Shown: piece after piece, positions 9,047-19,950 of the stretch | How positions within the stretch are numbered: the stretch's first letter is position 1 | Layout of the letters: each line of letters begins with the position of its first letter | Source: Takakia lepidozioides | Lineage: Eukaryota > Streptophyta > Takakiopsida > Takakiales > Takakiaceae | DNA: 64,000 nucleotides | Direction: 5' to 3' | Assembly (NCBI GenBank): GCA_030704615.1 | Contig: CM060733.1 | Coordinates: 64,356,001-64,420,000 of the forward strand | The notes under the pieces: model-generated | What the model was told of the DNA's origin: nothing | The model's input: only the letters and a program-made list of their open reading frames with translations | Database searches by the model: none | Position numbers and translations under genes: made by a program

Positions 9047-10210
9047 CGCACGTGAAAGGCACGGTGACTCTGTGGCCAGAGAAGAGTATGAGGAAAGGTG
9101 AAAGTATCAAGTGACATTTCATGTTTGTAGTCCTTGTTGGGTGTGTAATGATACTCATAGAAGTGTGTGTGATACTCACGTTACCAATTTTGAACATTTG
9201 GGCCATGACAGTTTAAGTGATGTCCGACAACCATGTATGTTGGCATTTAGTCTTGCTCATATGCAGATGTGCCGTGACGGTCTCTAATTTGAATGTAATA
9301 TCACATTTCCTGACTTGTCGTCGTGTCCGTCCACCTTCTATGTGTATGTGTGATGGTCTTTGGTCTCCCTGTTGCCTCGTCTACTTGGTTCATTAGCGTG
9401 ATGTTGTGCATGCATCGTGGTCTGTGTTCTCAGTCTCGCCCAGTATCATTGCTTCTCAATTCCCCCTGCATATGGGTGAACCACTAAAACCAGTAGAATG
9501 CATCAGAACCATATTTTCAGCTTAAAATGCAGGTCAGTTGGAAACTCACACAAACCACTACAAGTGCTCATTTTTCGTGCTTTCCTACTGTAGTGCAACC
9601 AACTAGCACAGTGGCAGCGGAGTTGGCCAAAGCAGTCCCGAGATGGCACAAGCACTCTGCGTCTTTCCACTAGCAGTCGTACCCGTCACTGCCATTGCGT
9701 GGGGACGACGCCACGCGTCGACCCACACACTCTCCACGTGGTCCCCGTGGATTCGTCTGCCGGAAGTTATGCAGTTGACTTCGCCAGTGGCTGTTGCGAC
9801 GTCACATGCAGCACTCCAAGTGATGTGGCCGACTGCGATGTGGCGTCTTGGGCCCGTGGCCACGCAGCAGCATTGCCGCTCGTTGCGGCGCCGCCACATC
9901 GGCATCCACGTCCGCGTCCATGTGTCACCGCGCCCCGGGTGAGTCAGTCCACTCATCCGGAGGAAAAAGTCAAAGTCAGCCCAAAAGGTCAGACACACGG
10001 GCGGCCCGCCTGGTTATGCCACGTGGTTCTTTAGCATTAATCGCATTAATCGCTGAGCAGTTGTTCGCGCGTCTGCGTCCTTTACCACTCCAATCATTGG
10101 ATGTCCAACCCAACTACCACGTCTGTTGTAACTAGTCTGTTGTAACTTCCAGTCGATCCCAGTTTTTTGACTTTTACGACTCAAAATGAGTCGTTGCCCC
10201 AGTGGTAAAT
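9047..10210. other. Non-coding right part of inner CACTA element
   Basis: No protein-like frame convinces. GC-rich frames at 9,600-10,030 overlap on both strands. The last about 50 bp hold ACGACTC...GAGTCGT subterminal motifs. Confidence 0.45.
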
Positions 10211-10229
10211 GACACGAATGCTTCTAGTG
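10211..10229 (-). repeat. Right terminal inverted repeat of inner CACTA element
   Basis: 19 bp ending TAGTG, followed by TAT at 10,230-10,232. It mirrors 331-349 exactly. Confidence 0.95.
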
Positions 10230-10232
10230 TAT

Positions 10233-11380
10233 GCGCAACACATGGGGTTACAAATGGCTTTGCGGATGAAATGTTCTCTTTGCTGCAGAAAATCTTGTTG
10301 CCACAACCAAACGTACTACCCACATCTTTCTACCATGCAAAGACCATGGTGAGTAAGCTTGGGCTTGCTTATGAGAAGATCGATGCTTGCCCAAAGGGGT
10401 GTGTGTTGTTTAGGGGGGGGCTTGAAAACTTCAGAGAGTTGCCCCAAGTGTCAAAGCGCCCGATTCAAAAATGTGGGGAGATCCAAGGTACCTGTTAAGG
10501 TGCTTCGCCATTTTCCATTGATACCACGCCTTTTGCGTATGTATATATGCTCTTCTATTGCAGAATTAATGACCTGGCACAGTTGGAATGCAAGCAACGA
10601 TGGCCTTGTGTGCCATGCAGCTGATTGAAAGGCTTGGAAACACATTGATGCTACTTGGCCCGACTTTGCAGCAGAGCCTCGCAATGTAAGGCTTGGTTTT
10701 TCCTTCGATGGAGTCAATCAGTTTGTTGATAAGAACAATTACTGGTCAACATGGCCAGTGTTGACGCTGGTATACAACCTACCTCCCTAGCTCACTACAA
10801 AGAAGTTCTTTGTCATGCTTATTCTCTTGATTCCAGGAAAGCAGTCAGTTACAAGTGAGCACATAGATGTGTACTTAGCACCACTGATGGAGGAGTTACT
10901 TGATTTGTGGAGGGGGGTTCGGGCATATGACATATGTAAACCTGTTGGTGAGAGAACCTTCATACTACGCGCCATACTACTGTGGAGCATCCACGATTTT
11001 CCTGCTTATGGCCTACTTGCAGGATGTGTCACAAAAGGCTACAAAGGGTGTCCAGTATGCGGTCCTCATGTAGATGCAAGACACTCAAAAGTTCTGGGCA
11101 AAATTGTCTACCAAGGTCACCGCAGGTTCCTCCCTCAGGCCCATCCATACCGCAGGAACCGCATATACTTCAATGGACAGGTGGAGATGCGTGCGAAGCC
11201 ACATCGGTTCACACCGGTTGAACAAGAGGCCGCTGGTGTTGAGGCTGAAGGTTATGACCTTGACCCCCGTGCTTTTCCTGATGCTGAAGTTCATCCAGCC
11301 AAGGTTCATGGTATCAAAAGGTGCAGCTGCCTATGGGATTTACCATACTGGAAGGTACCCCCTGCACTTGTACTTGTTTG
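10233..11380 (+). pseudogene. Outer CACTA TNP2 transposase, Transposase_21 region, with frame breaks
   Basis: Continues the frame broken at 330. Motifs in order: YEKIDACPKGCVLFRGG, then PKCQSARFKNVG in another frame, FSFDGVNQF and STWPVLTLVYNLPP (with a stop after it), FVMLILLIPGKQ, DVYLAPLMEELLDLW, LRAILLWSIHDFPAYGLLAG, CPVCGPH and HGIKRCSCLWDLPYWK followed by a GT donor. This is the usual TNP2 order. At least two frameshifts and two in-frame stops (about 10,625 and 10,787) show it is inactive. Confidence 0.88.
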
Positions 11381-11699
11381 AGTTCAATGTTCTTTGTAAA
11401 TGGAAAAGGTAGTGCCCCTGTAGTGGTTACTTCTTACTTTCCGAGTGGTAATGTAGCAGTACTGCATGTAATTTGGACTTCACATTAATAACTCGTGGAG
11501 TGGTAAAAGGTAGTATCCATGATGCTGAGGAAGTTGTTGACATCATTTGAGAGGCTAATAATGCACTAAATGAGTTGTTTGAACCACTGAGGAGGGACTG
11601 TCATGCATCACAGCCACTTTAGACATAGAAGTATATAGTGCTCATAAAGGAATCTGATTTGTATAGGACTGCAATCTATCGGAATGTTCCTGAAATGGT

Positions 11700-12616
11700 G
11701 TCACCAATTGCAGGATCTGTTGCAACGCTACTTACTGGATCCCATGCATTGCGAAAAAGAATTTTTGTGAAAACTTGTTGAAGACGATTTCGGACGGAAG
11801 GACACGGTGAAGGTGAGGAACGACATCGGCATCGGCATCAGACGTCACTTGTGGCTTCGGCCTGATCCACAAAACCCTTCACGTATCATGAAACCAGCAG
11901 CACCGTATGTTCTCACTCCCGCTGAAATCACGATATTTCTTGATACTTTGGGGGCTATCAAAACTCCTTCGGGATTTGCACGTGCATTTCATAAACACAT
12001 ACACCCGTCTAGGAAACATTTGACGAGTATGAAGTCCCATGATTATCACGTTTTAATGCAACAAATTTTACCTGTGTGTATTCGCCATTGCATGGCTCCA
12101 GGCCCACGTGGGGTCATTGTGCGTGTGAGTCGCATTTTCCACCGGATTTGTGCCAAAGTATGGGACCCTAATGAAATAGATTCATTGCGTGAGGATGTTG
12201 CTATAACCTTGTGTCTGTTAGAGAAAGAGTTCCCCCCTTCTTTCTTTGATGTCATGACCCATTTGCTAGTTCATCTCGTAGATAAACTAGACACATGTGG
12301 TCCGGTGTCTTCACGGTGGATGTATCCCATGGAGCGTTACATGAAAGATCTCAAGGGATACGTTAGGAATTACGCAAAGCCAGAAGGGAGTATGGCTGCA
12401 GGGTATGTTCTTGATGAGGCCATGGGGTTCATGAGTGAGTATATGCAATCATTTGATGCAACTCAACGGCGGATTTGGGATGCAAATGCGGAGGAAGGGG
12501 TTGAGAACGAGGTCTTGGAAGGTGTCGGCAAAAAGCGGGACATAAGTGGAGCTGAGAGAGATGCAGCACATTTGTATGTGCTGAACAATACCAATGTCAT
12601 GGTTCATTGGGTGTAG
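11700..12616 (+). pseudogene. Outer CACTA TNP2 transposase, DUF4218-like part
   Basis: The segment starts near LLQRYLLDPMHCEK at about 11,715, then a small indel moves it to the frame open from 11,807. That frame has HLWLRPDPQ, EFPPSFFDVMTHLLVHLVDK, RWMYPMERYMKDLKGYVRN and PEGSMAAGYVLDEAMGF. It ends after VLNNT, at the same place as the inner copy. By eye the two transposases are clearly related but not near-identical, so they are different subfamilies. The DUF4216 part is not found downstream. Confidence 0.87.
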
Positions 12617-13059
12617 TGAGCTTCTTTTCATTGCACCTTATTCATATCAAGTTCAAATGCAATTGTGACTGTCACCAGTGTAATAGAACCACTCACAAAG
12701 TGACAAATGTCTGTGGTTCATCGTGATGATAACCACTTCTGTAGTAACTGAATGTCTAAGTGAGTGACTTTTTGGAAGAGCATGCTGACAATGACAGCCT
12801 AGATTTGTTCTAGGAAACACCCAATCAGCTTATCCCACTAGTTCCTATGTTGAATTGCGTCTGTTACTCTCTGTAATCCAACAAGCATTCACTTTTTTGC
12901 CTCGGTTGTCCCACCATTGACCGGGGTCAGAAAAGTATTCATTCCACAGCTTCTCCTCATCTCTGTTACTTGTTTTTGGATACTTGAACATGTTGTCACA
13001 TTGGCAGTATCAAGTCACTCACTCCAAACTATCAAATGGTTCACTCAACCAGCTAACTT
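12617..13059. other. No gene seen; remainder of outer CACTA element or spacer
   Basis: AT-rich, without convincing frames. The right end of the outer CACTA element was not located here or further on. Confidence 0.4.
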
Positions 13060-14219
13060 GCAGAATTCAACATGAAAATAGAGTGCCAACTCTAATAAGA
13101 CATCCCATAGCATAATGGAGTTGTGCAGAACGAAAGAACCGGACTTTGGTTGAGAGTGCAATGTGCATGTTGGAGCACCAAGGTCTTGGCAAAGTGTTTT
13201 GGGCTGAAGCTATTTCTACTGCTGTGTATGTTAACAATCGAGCACTACCATTGCAGTCAAGGATATGACACCTGAGGAGGGATGGAGTGGCAAGAAGCCA
13301 ACTGTTGCACACCTGAGAGTTTTTGGTTGTGATGCATAGGCTCATGTGCCGAAAGAAAAGCGTTCAAAGCTGGATTCCAAAAGTATTAAGTGCATGTTTT
13401 TGGGATATTGTGAGGGGTCTAAATGTTATCGTCTGTATGAATCGGAATGCAAAGTTATAGTTAGGAGTCGTGACGTCCACTTTGTTGAGTCTTCTAGACT
13501 GACAGAGAAGGTAGGAGCTGGTGAGATTTATATCACAGTTGCTGACTCTCCGCATGTTTTACCACAAACTCATCCAGTTCCACTTGTACTAGCTGATACT
13601 GCTCCAGTTGCAGTGCTTGACGTACCAAGTGAACATGCTCCTAGACCTGAAGGGAGTCATGGTGATGTCAGTGAGATTTATGAGGATGCAGGTGAGAAGG
13701 TGGATGAGCCATTTGTACCTCGACGCTCATGGCATAGTTGGAAGCCCTAGATTTGTAGAGTCTCTAGACATGGCTTTTGCATTTCACTGTACTAGCAATG
13801 ATGAACCACAGTCCGTGACAGAAGCATTGGAGAGTGTTGATGCCTCACAGCGGAATGAAGCTCTTGATTCACAGTACAAATCCATTATGGACAATGGTAC
13901 TTGGTTTTTTGTTCCTCTGCCACTTGGAAGGAGAATAGTTGGAAGCAGGAGGGTCTTCAAGGTGAAGTACAAGGTAGATGGAACTGTGGAGCGATACAAA
14001 GGCGTTCGGCTCGTTGCCAAGGGCTATTCTCAAAGGGAAGTGAAGCGAATCCTAAGGTATCTCAAAGGTACTATTGATCATGGGTTATGCTTTAGTGGGA
14101 GTCCTTCAGGCAAGGATGGTTTGCACATGGTGGGATGCAGATATTTTGACCAAGAGTCTCATTCGCGAGTCTCCTTCGCAAAAAGCTTGTGCACAAGCAT
14201 GCGCGCTTCAAGAAGATGA
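13060..14219 (+). pseudogene. Degraded Ty1/copia polyprotein with the reverse transcriptase core deleted
   Basis: Integrase C-terminal motifs are present across frames (RTLVESAMCMLEHQGL, LRVFGCDA, then KLDSKSIKCMFLGY and VIVRSRDVHFVE). Then comes the start of the reverse transcriptase (NGTWFFVPLPLGRRIVGSRR, FKVKYKVDGTVERYKG, VAKGYSQRE). The frame then jumps directly to the RNase H region (VKRILRYLKGTIDHGLCF), and ADILTKSLI appears in another frame. The catalytic YVDD part is missing. A stop interrupts the integrase (about 13,338). No 5' LTR or gag is seen. Inactive remnant. Confidence 0.87.
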
Positions 14220-14270
14220 CGGGGGTTGTTGACTTCCAAGCTTAGTAACAGCTGTTTCATTGAGTGGGAT

Positions 14271-14582
14271 TGTTAGAATTAGGATGGATGAACTTTTGGG
14301 TTCAACTCATCATTTGTTAGATATTCTAGATACCCTAGAATAGATGCGGCTTAGAATAGCTATTAGATAAGTTTTGAGAGAATAGACATCTCTCGGTAGG
14401 AGACATCTAGTAGATATATATATATAGACCTCAAGGGAGAGGCAATCAATCTTTGCATAGACCTCTATGGTAGGGAGGAGAGCTCCTTTGTAATAGAGTC
14501 TCTTGTTTCATCTCTGCATCTTCAGAAATATGTGTTTGTTTTCTTGACAGTTTGAATATGCGGAAACCCAACTTGGGTTGCA
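14271..14582 (+). repeat. Probable 3' LTR of the copia remnant
   Basis: Starts TGTTAGAATT right after the purine-rich TTGAGTGGGAT, and contains a TATATATATATA stretch and CCTCTATGGTAGGGAGGAG-like leader sequence, as in copia LTRs. The right end, near GGGTTGCA, is a guess because no second copy is in the window. Confidence 0.55.
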
Positions 14583-16038
14583 ACTAATTCTACTGAATTT
14601 GCATTTAGATTGCAAGCGTCAATATTGCTTCAAATGAAAATGAGGAGATTCCTAGCATTGACCTGGGGCAGTTGTTATTATGTTCCTCACCTGCACTTTG
14701 TTTTTGAGTTTCCACGGCCTTTCCATGTACCTTTTTTTTGTTGGCAGTGGGCACGCTCCTTTACAAGAAAGGTGTACACAGGCTGCTCTTGGGGATGCAT
14801 ACATTTTCAAAGAATCACAGAGGCAAGTTATGTACTCTCTTCTTCTTAACATCAGCAAATTGTGAGGTACTTCGCATTCGAAGCTTCAACAGTAAACATA
14901 GTACGCAACACTGTGGTAGGCGCTGCCGTTGAGGGCGCTCGAAGCCAACGGTTTGCCTGTAGGAACGCCCTGCCGTTACTACAACTGCCTGCCCAACGGC
15001 GCCACCCACCCACACCTGTTGGCCTTCCCACTGGTTTACCAAGGGCAACGTTACAAGTTTTCATCGATGAAGCCCTGCCATCGATTGCATACTGGGTTAG
15101 AGCTGAAGCATCAATTATGAAGAAACAAACTCATTATCAAGTGTTGCACCGGCTTTTAAGAGATGGGTATTGTCTTGAAACTTGAATCATGACATTGCAC
15201 TCAGTTAGACACACCCAAATTATGCTTTGCCTTCACAGAAGCGCGCGTTTGTTTGTCAAAGAATAGCTGTACAGTACTCATGTGATTTGACAAACCACCA
15301 CATCTCATACGTACCGGAAGAGGAATGACATGGACCTCACACTCTGGTACTTCCCACTTCTAACCAGATTTACCACCCAGATGTACCCTCCTTTTCTCTC
15401 ACATCTTATATTACCCACAAGTATTAGGTCCAGTGATGATTTGACAAACTACCCAATTTCATAGAGCGAGTCCCATAATCCTCGCAGATCTAGTAGTACA
15501 TGTTTGCCCTGCTAATGTCCGACCTGGTCAGGCTTTGCCTTACATCCCTTGTGCAGGCACAGTACCAGGAGCAAGGCAAGACCACGGGTGGTAGGTTGAT
15601 GGACCTGACTCATTTGCGCTGATCAGACTGTGATGCATAATTTTCCAACTGATCTCCTGGGTGTGCGACATCTTGTATCCGGCAAGGTGGATGATGAAAG
15701 AACCAGCTGCCAGTGGCAAGAGACAAACCAGAGGTGCACACAAATGATGTTTCGTCCTTGTCTCGCCATGTCTGTTGAGATCAAGAATAAGACAACCGTC
15801 TAGAATTGAAAGAAAGGAAATTTGTTCAATGAGAGACTACGACTTAGAGGTCCAGGGTCAAAGCAGTAGAAAGCACTTGTCAATCAACATAAAGATCAAA
15901 TCGACAAGAGGCCTTCACGCTTACACTCCAGCCTTATCCACCTGAGTCACGCTATTGCTGTTTAATAAGGAGTAAGACGCAGCTTGTCGAGAGCTCTCCA
16001 ATTGAAACCTCAGTGGTGACAGCAACACAGGCGACCCA
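14583..16038. other. Intergenic, no recognised gene
   Basis: Frames of up to 107 codons around 14,862-15,185 overlap on both strands and match nothing recognised. The last few hundred bases are the likely promoter and 5' leader of the GT47 gene. Confidence 0.4.
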
Positions 16039-16302
16039 ATGCAGAGCGTGCCAGGCTGCAAGTCGATTTCCTATGTGTTGCACCGGCCGTTGCTACTCCC
16101 GCCCCTCTTTCTACTCATTGTAGCCTGGTGTCTATGGAGCTCCTCCACAGTCGTCCTATATTCTGCGTCTCAAGCTCGCATCCATCTCTGGCATTGTGTT
16201 TCTTGTATACACATTGACCTTGGTCTTACAGCTTCCGAATCTGATCCAGGGTCGTCTTTGGGCTCGTCGACCAACATCAAAGAATTGGCCCTCCGGCGGC
16301 AG
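16039..16302 (+). CDS. Candidate first exon of GT47 gene (signal anchor)
   Basis: ATG-started frame with a strong hydrophobic segment at about residues 17-42 (LLLPPLFLLIVAWCLWSSS), as expected for the type II signal anchor of a Golgi glycosyltransferase. The long downstream frame lacks any membrane segment. A GT donor (GGCAG/GTATGT) ends the exon at 16,302 in phase 0. I could not find a phase-compatible acceptor directly at the next open frame, so a further small exon may exist between them, or the exon may belong to a different model. Confidence 0.5.
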
Positions 16303-16805
16303 GTATGTATTGTAACCTAGTAGCTCCCGCACAAGCATATATTCTTGGCTAGCAAATGAAAACATCTTCAATGCAAATTCTCACCGCATGTAGGTGGGGT
16401 CCAGTGCAACGTATCAAAGGGAAATTATGCAATTATATTTTTTGAATTCGCTGAAAGATCTGGTTGTCATGCTGTGAATGCACAGTTGCTAATTCAATCG
16501 TTTAAGCATCGGGTCTCAGACGAAGTAAGAAAGAGACGCGAACTACATGCGCAATGATCACTTACAGATGTCAGAATAATTTCCAACAACTTGTTCAATG
16601 TGAATTTCAGTGCTGGGTTTGAGCAACTTAACCGTACTTCGAACTGTGAATTACACGTTCGACACTTGATTTCACCAGCTGACCAGTGGTGTGTTTGGCG
16701 TGAAATACACGTCAACTACACAGACACCAGTGTACATAACATCCGCCACTCTAATGTAGGAATTAAAACCCTGGCACGATAAGCCATTGGAGTCTTTCTC
16801 CATGA

Positions 16806-18947
16806 TGTCGGTTAGGAGTGGATGCAGAGAGCTTGAAGAGAGAACTAGAGTCATATCCTTTAGGACTTGTGTACAATTTTCGCTGCAAAACCCCAATAGT
16901 CTTAATTGATCAATACGAGTTGGTGATGTCTGGCACTGTACAGGTAAGTCACAACGTACAGGATGGTCGAGGTCAGGAAGCCGCCAAAGCTGGTCCTCTC
17001 AAAAAATCCCTGGGTCAGGCTCGCCATGGAGACCTTGAAAGAGAACAGACCGAGGATCATAGGCAAGTCGAAACTATGATATCAGAGAAGGAGAGAGTAG
17101 GAAAGGAAGTGGATGATAGAATAAGTAAAGTGGGAATCTTGGACGGTACAAAGATGCAGTTTGATGTTTATCACACACCGCAGGCGCTGGGGAAATTAGT
17201 GTCAGCAGATTTTGGAGAAAGGGCAGTGAAAAAAATTAGCGCAAAGGAGACGTTACCAGAGAAGGAAAGGAGAGTAATCTCTGAGGGGAGGGAGAAAGTG
17301 AATTGGCATGCCATTCTCGGGATTGGGGAAAAAGTTGTGGAGTTGGGTACTGGAGTTGCGGAGAAAAGGGAATTGAAGTCCACTAATTCAAGCTGCGCCT
17401 CGAAGAATATCGAAGGAGAAATCTTAGATTCGGTTGAGATGATCCACAGGCCAGGAAGAGGGACGACGCCCGTAGAAGAAAGTCTCAAGGGTGAATCTGA
17501 ACGAGCGAGGGAGGAATTGAGCGAAGAGACTGTGGCCGATCCAGTGGAACGAGGTGCGATGGAAGCGGGTGAGATAGTGAAAACTATCAGATCTGTCTCT
17601 CTACCAATGCCTACTGCTGGCACCGATCGCTCAGCAGCCATTGCGTCAAGGCACCCTGGAAATAGTGCAGTACAACAAGATCCTTTGGGTGGAAAGGAGG
17701 AGGCCTTTGAAATGACGATGGTGAATTCAGCATCTAGCTGCCAAGGCAAATACGTGTACGTATATGATCTGCCACCCCACTTCAATTTGGAACTCTTACA
17801 AATGTGCCATATGCTACTGCCATGGTACAATCTCTGCGATTATTTATCCAACTCGGGCCTGGGAAAGCCTGTCACGGGGACTCAGAGCAAAATTCTTATA
17901 CCCGCAGGGCGGTGGTTCAACACCCACCAGTATGCGTTGGAACTTGTCTCCCATGCACGTATCCTGGAATATCAATGTTTGACCTCAGACTCCGCTCTTG
18001 CTTCCCTCTTCTACGTGCCTTATTACGGGGGCCTGGATGTTATTCGCTGGCATTTTTCAGATAATACTACACACGAGAAGCGCGATGCCTTGGGGTGGCA
18101 GCTTGTGGAGTGGCTGGAGAAGCAGCCCTCATGGAAGAGGAGAGGCGGGCTCGATCATGTTTTGGTGCTGGGGAAGATCTCTTGGGACTTTCGCAGGCCA
18201 AATGATGAGAGTGGCATGTGGGGCAGTCGACTCTTGGAGTTTCCTCAAATGCAGAATCTTACGAAGGTTTTAATTGAGAGAAATCCATGGCATCAGAATG
18301 ATATTGGGGCGCCCCACCCAACCTTCTTCCACCCAAAATCTGACACAGACGTGCGTGCCTGGCAGGCCCATGTCGCTGCTTCACAGCGACGCAATCTAGT
18401 TAGCTTTGCAGGGAAGGACAGACGCAACGACCCTGAGAATATACGTACTCTACTGATCCAGCAGTGTGTGGGGCAGCCTGAGCATTGCTACTTTCTAGAA
18501 TGCGTCGAAGACTTGTGCTTGCGCCCAGAAGCAACTACGAAGGTTTTCATGACCTCCCATTTTTGCATGCAGCCCCCAGGTGACAGCCCCACCCGGCGAT
18601 CCGTCTTTGACTCGCTCATTGCAGGTTGTATACCAGTACTGTTTGATCCATACACAGCTTATTTGCAGTATCCATGGCACCTGCCTGCAAATACCAGTTC
18701 GTATTCTGTGTACCTTGCAGACAAGGATTTGCAGAGGGGTCGTTCGAATGTGGTCGAGGTTCTAAAACGAATCTCAGAAGATGAGAGAGACAGGATGAGA
18801 AGACACATCATCACTGATATTGTCCCAGGCCTTTTGTATGCTGAACCTGGGGCTCAGCTCTCAACTTTCAAAGACGCGTTTGCCATTACTCTTGACAATC
18901 TTTTGCACAGAGTTTCCAGTCTAAATGCTTTCGAGCAAACATTTTAG
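16806..18947 (+). CDS. GT47 exostosin-family glycosyltransferase, MUR3-like xyloglucan galactosyltransferase clade
   Basis: The exostosin domain runs from about residue 310 to the end. It has YVYVYDLPPHFN, ELVSHARILEYQCLTSD, LFYVPYYGGLDVIRW, DHVLVLGKISWDFRR, FSFAG-like VSFAGKDR, and FCMQPPGDSPTRRSVFDSLI followed by GCIPVLFDPYTAY and QYPWHLP. This order is that of plant MUR3/XLT2-type Golgi enzymes that add galactose to xyloglucan. The first about 300 residues are Lys/Glu-rich, low complexity, and not typical of the family. The frame has no ATG near its start (open from 16,806), so a 5' exon is needed; 16,039-16,302 is the candidate. A strong donor consensus (ACAG/GTAAGT) at 16,943 suggests part of the extension could be intronic. 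The exact sugar specificity is not deducible. Confidence 0.87.
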   Translation, partial: CRLGVDAESLKRELESYPLGLVYNFRCKTPIVLIDQYELVMSGTVQVSHNVQDGRGQEAAKAGPLKKSLGQARHGDLEREQTEDHRQVETMISEKERVGKEVDDRISKVGILDGTKMQFDVYHTPQALGKLVSADFGERAVKKISAKETLPEKERRVISEGREKVNWHAILGIGEKVVELGTGVAEKRELKSTNSSCASKNIEGEILDSVEMIHRPGRGTTPVEESLKGESERAREELSEETVADPVERGAMEAGEIVKTIRSVSLPMPTAGTDRSAAIASRHPGNSAVQQDPLGGKEEAFEMTMVNSASSCQGKYVYVYDLPPHFNLELLQMCHMLLPWYNLCDYLSNSGLGKPVTGTQSKILIPAGRWFNTHQYALELVSHARILEYQCLTSDSALASLFYVPYYGGLDVIRWHFSDNTTHEKRDALGWQLVEWLEKQPSWKRRGGLDHVLVLGKISWDFRRPNDESGMWGSRLLEFPQMQNLTKVLIERNPWHQNDIGAPHPTFFHPKSDTDVRAWQAHVAASQRRNLVSFAGKDRRNDPENIRTLLIQQCVGQPEHCYFLECVEDLCLRPEATTKVFMTSHFCMQPPGDSPTRRSVFDSLIAGCIPVLFDPYTAYLQYPWHLPANTSSYSVYLADKDLQRGRSNVVEVLKRISEDERDRMRRHIITDIVPGLLYAEPGAQLSTFKDAFAITLDNLLHRVSSLNAFEQTF

Positions 18948-19950
18948 TGCTCACTCCCCAAATTTCCTCGGTACAGTGCCAAAGTCCATTTCTTCATGAC
19001 AAAACTAATCACGTTGGATGCCTGATCTAAAACCATTTCCCTCGTCTAAAATTAGGTAATGTTCCTAGTTTCTTCCTGCTCAAGGTTGGCGTTGCAGCCG
19101 TTTCCTTTTAATTTCCCCCTTTCAAAGGCCCTGCCTCCATGGAGCTTCAGTTATGCACTCTGCAGCATTACTGCACATCTATCTATTTATTTCTTTTCGT
19201 GATTAACCCGCTTCTAATTTGGGGTCTTGTCACCCACCCAATCTTCCAGTGGAAATGCTATGCGGTCCTCTCATCCTCGGTCTCTCTCGTGAAGAGTTTA
19301 AACAAGCAAATTTTGGAGCTTCTCTTTATGTAGCAATGCTCATCTAGAGAAGTATAAGTTCCACTACGGTGCAGGAACTTCGTGCGGGCAGCGGGATTGA
19401 AGTCCCCGCAAGGTTGATGTACACTAGGGGGCCAATTGGCTTCGCAGCATTTAGCTAAGTTACTATCGCATTCAAACGTTGTACAGACCCAATTTGCAAT
19501 TCTGAATAAAAAGAGAAGGAATGGGATACTCTTCAATGCAGAATGTAAAACTTAATATTTTCCATGAGTTGCTGCGTGGACCTGCATCCGATCACTTTGT
19601 ATACTCCCTGCAGAAAACTTTTCTTCTCTTGCAGACATGAATACACAAATTCTATAACCATAACTGTAGAGCTCGTGGCACTTCATCTCTCCATCATTAC
19701 TTTCCTTCAGTTCATCAACAACCAACCTGCCATTTTAGTTAATGCATTCATAGTCACATTGAAGGACGACCAACAAAACGTTGTACCTCATGGTGGACTC
19801 TTAAAGTGCTTCTTACTGTCAGATTGACCTTCTGGAATCAGCGCATTGCTGCACCCAAATTTTTCTGCAGGAATTTCTCTTCTTTGCACTGCTCGTCGTC
19901 GGGTCTTTTCTAAAGTATACGATATTTGGGAGCTGGACATCGGTTTATTC
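18948..19950. other. Downstream region of GT47 gene, no gene seen
   Basis: Includes the probable 3' untranslated region. AT-rich, with only short overlapping frames. Confidence 0.4.

Larger units (their letters stand above)
331..10229. mobile_element. Complete CACTA (En/Spm) DNA transposon nested in another CACTA element
   Basis: The element starts CACTAGAAGCATTCGTGTC at 331-349 and ends with its exact reverse complement at 10,211-10,229. It is flanked by the 3-bp direct repeat TAT (328-330 and 10,230-10,232), the CACTA hallmark. Length is 9,899 bp. Subterminal CGACTC/GAGTCG motifs occur near both ends (about 479-497, 655-670, 10,177-10,195), as expected for transposase-binding repeats. It holds a reverse-strand TNP2 remnant (2,647-5,121), a forward TNPA-like gene with an FCP1-like domain (about 6,135-9,046), two ribosomal protein L27 gene fragments (945-1,815) and LINE debris (5,125-5,425). 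The TNP2 remnant lacks its 5' catalytic part, so the copy is probably non-autonomous. Boundaries are confident; internal gene models are approximate. Confidence 0.92.

Noticed and set aside
9603-9998. GC-rich reverse frame of 131 codons inside the CACTA element
   Set aside because: Equally long forward frames overlap it and none shows a domain; high GC lowers stop frequency.
14862-15185. 107-codon forward frame
   Set aside because: Overlapped on the other strand by frames of similar size; nothing recognisable.
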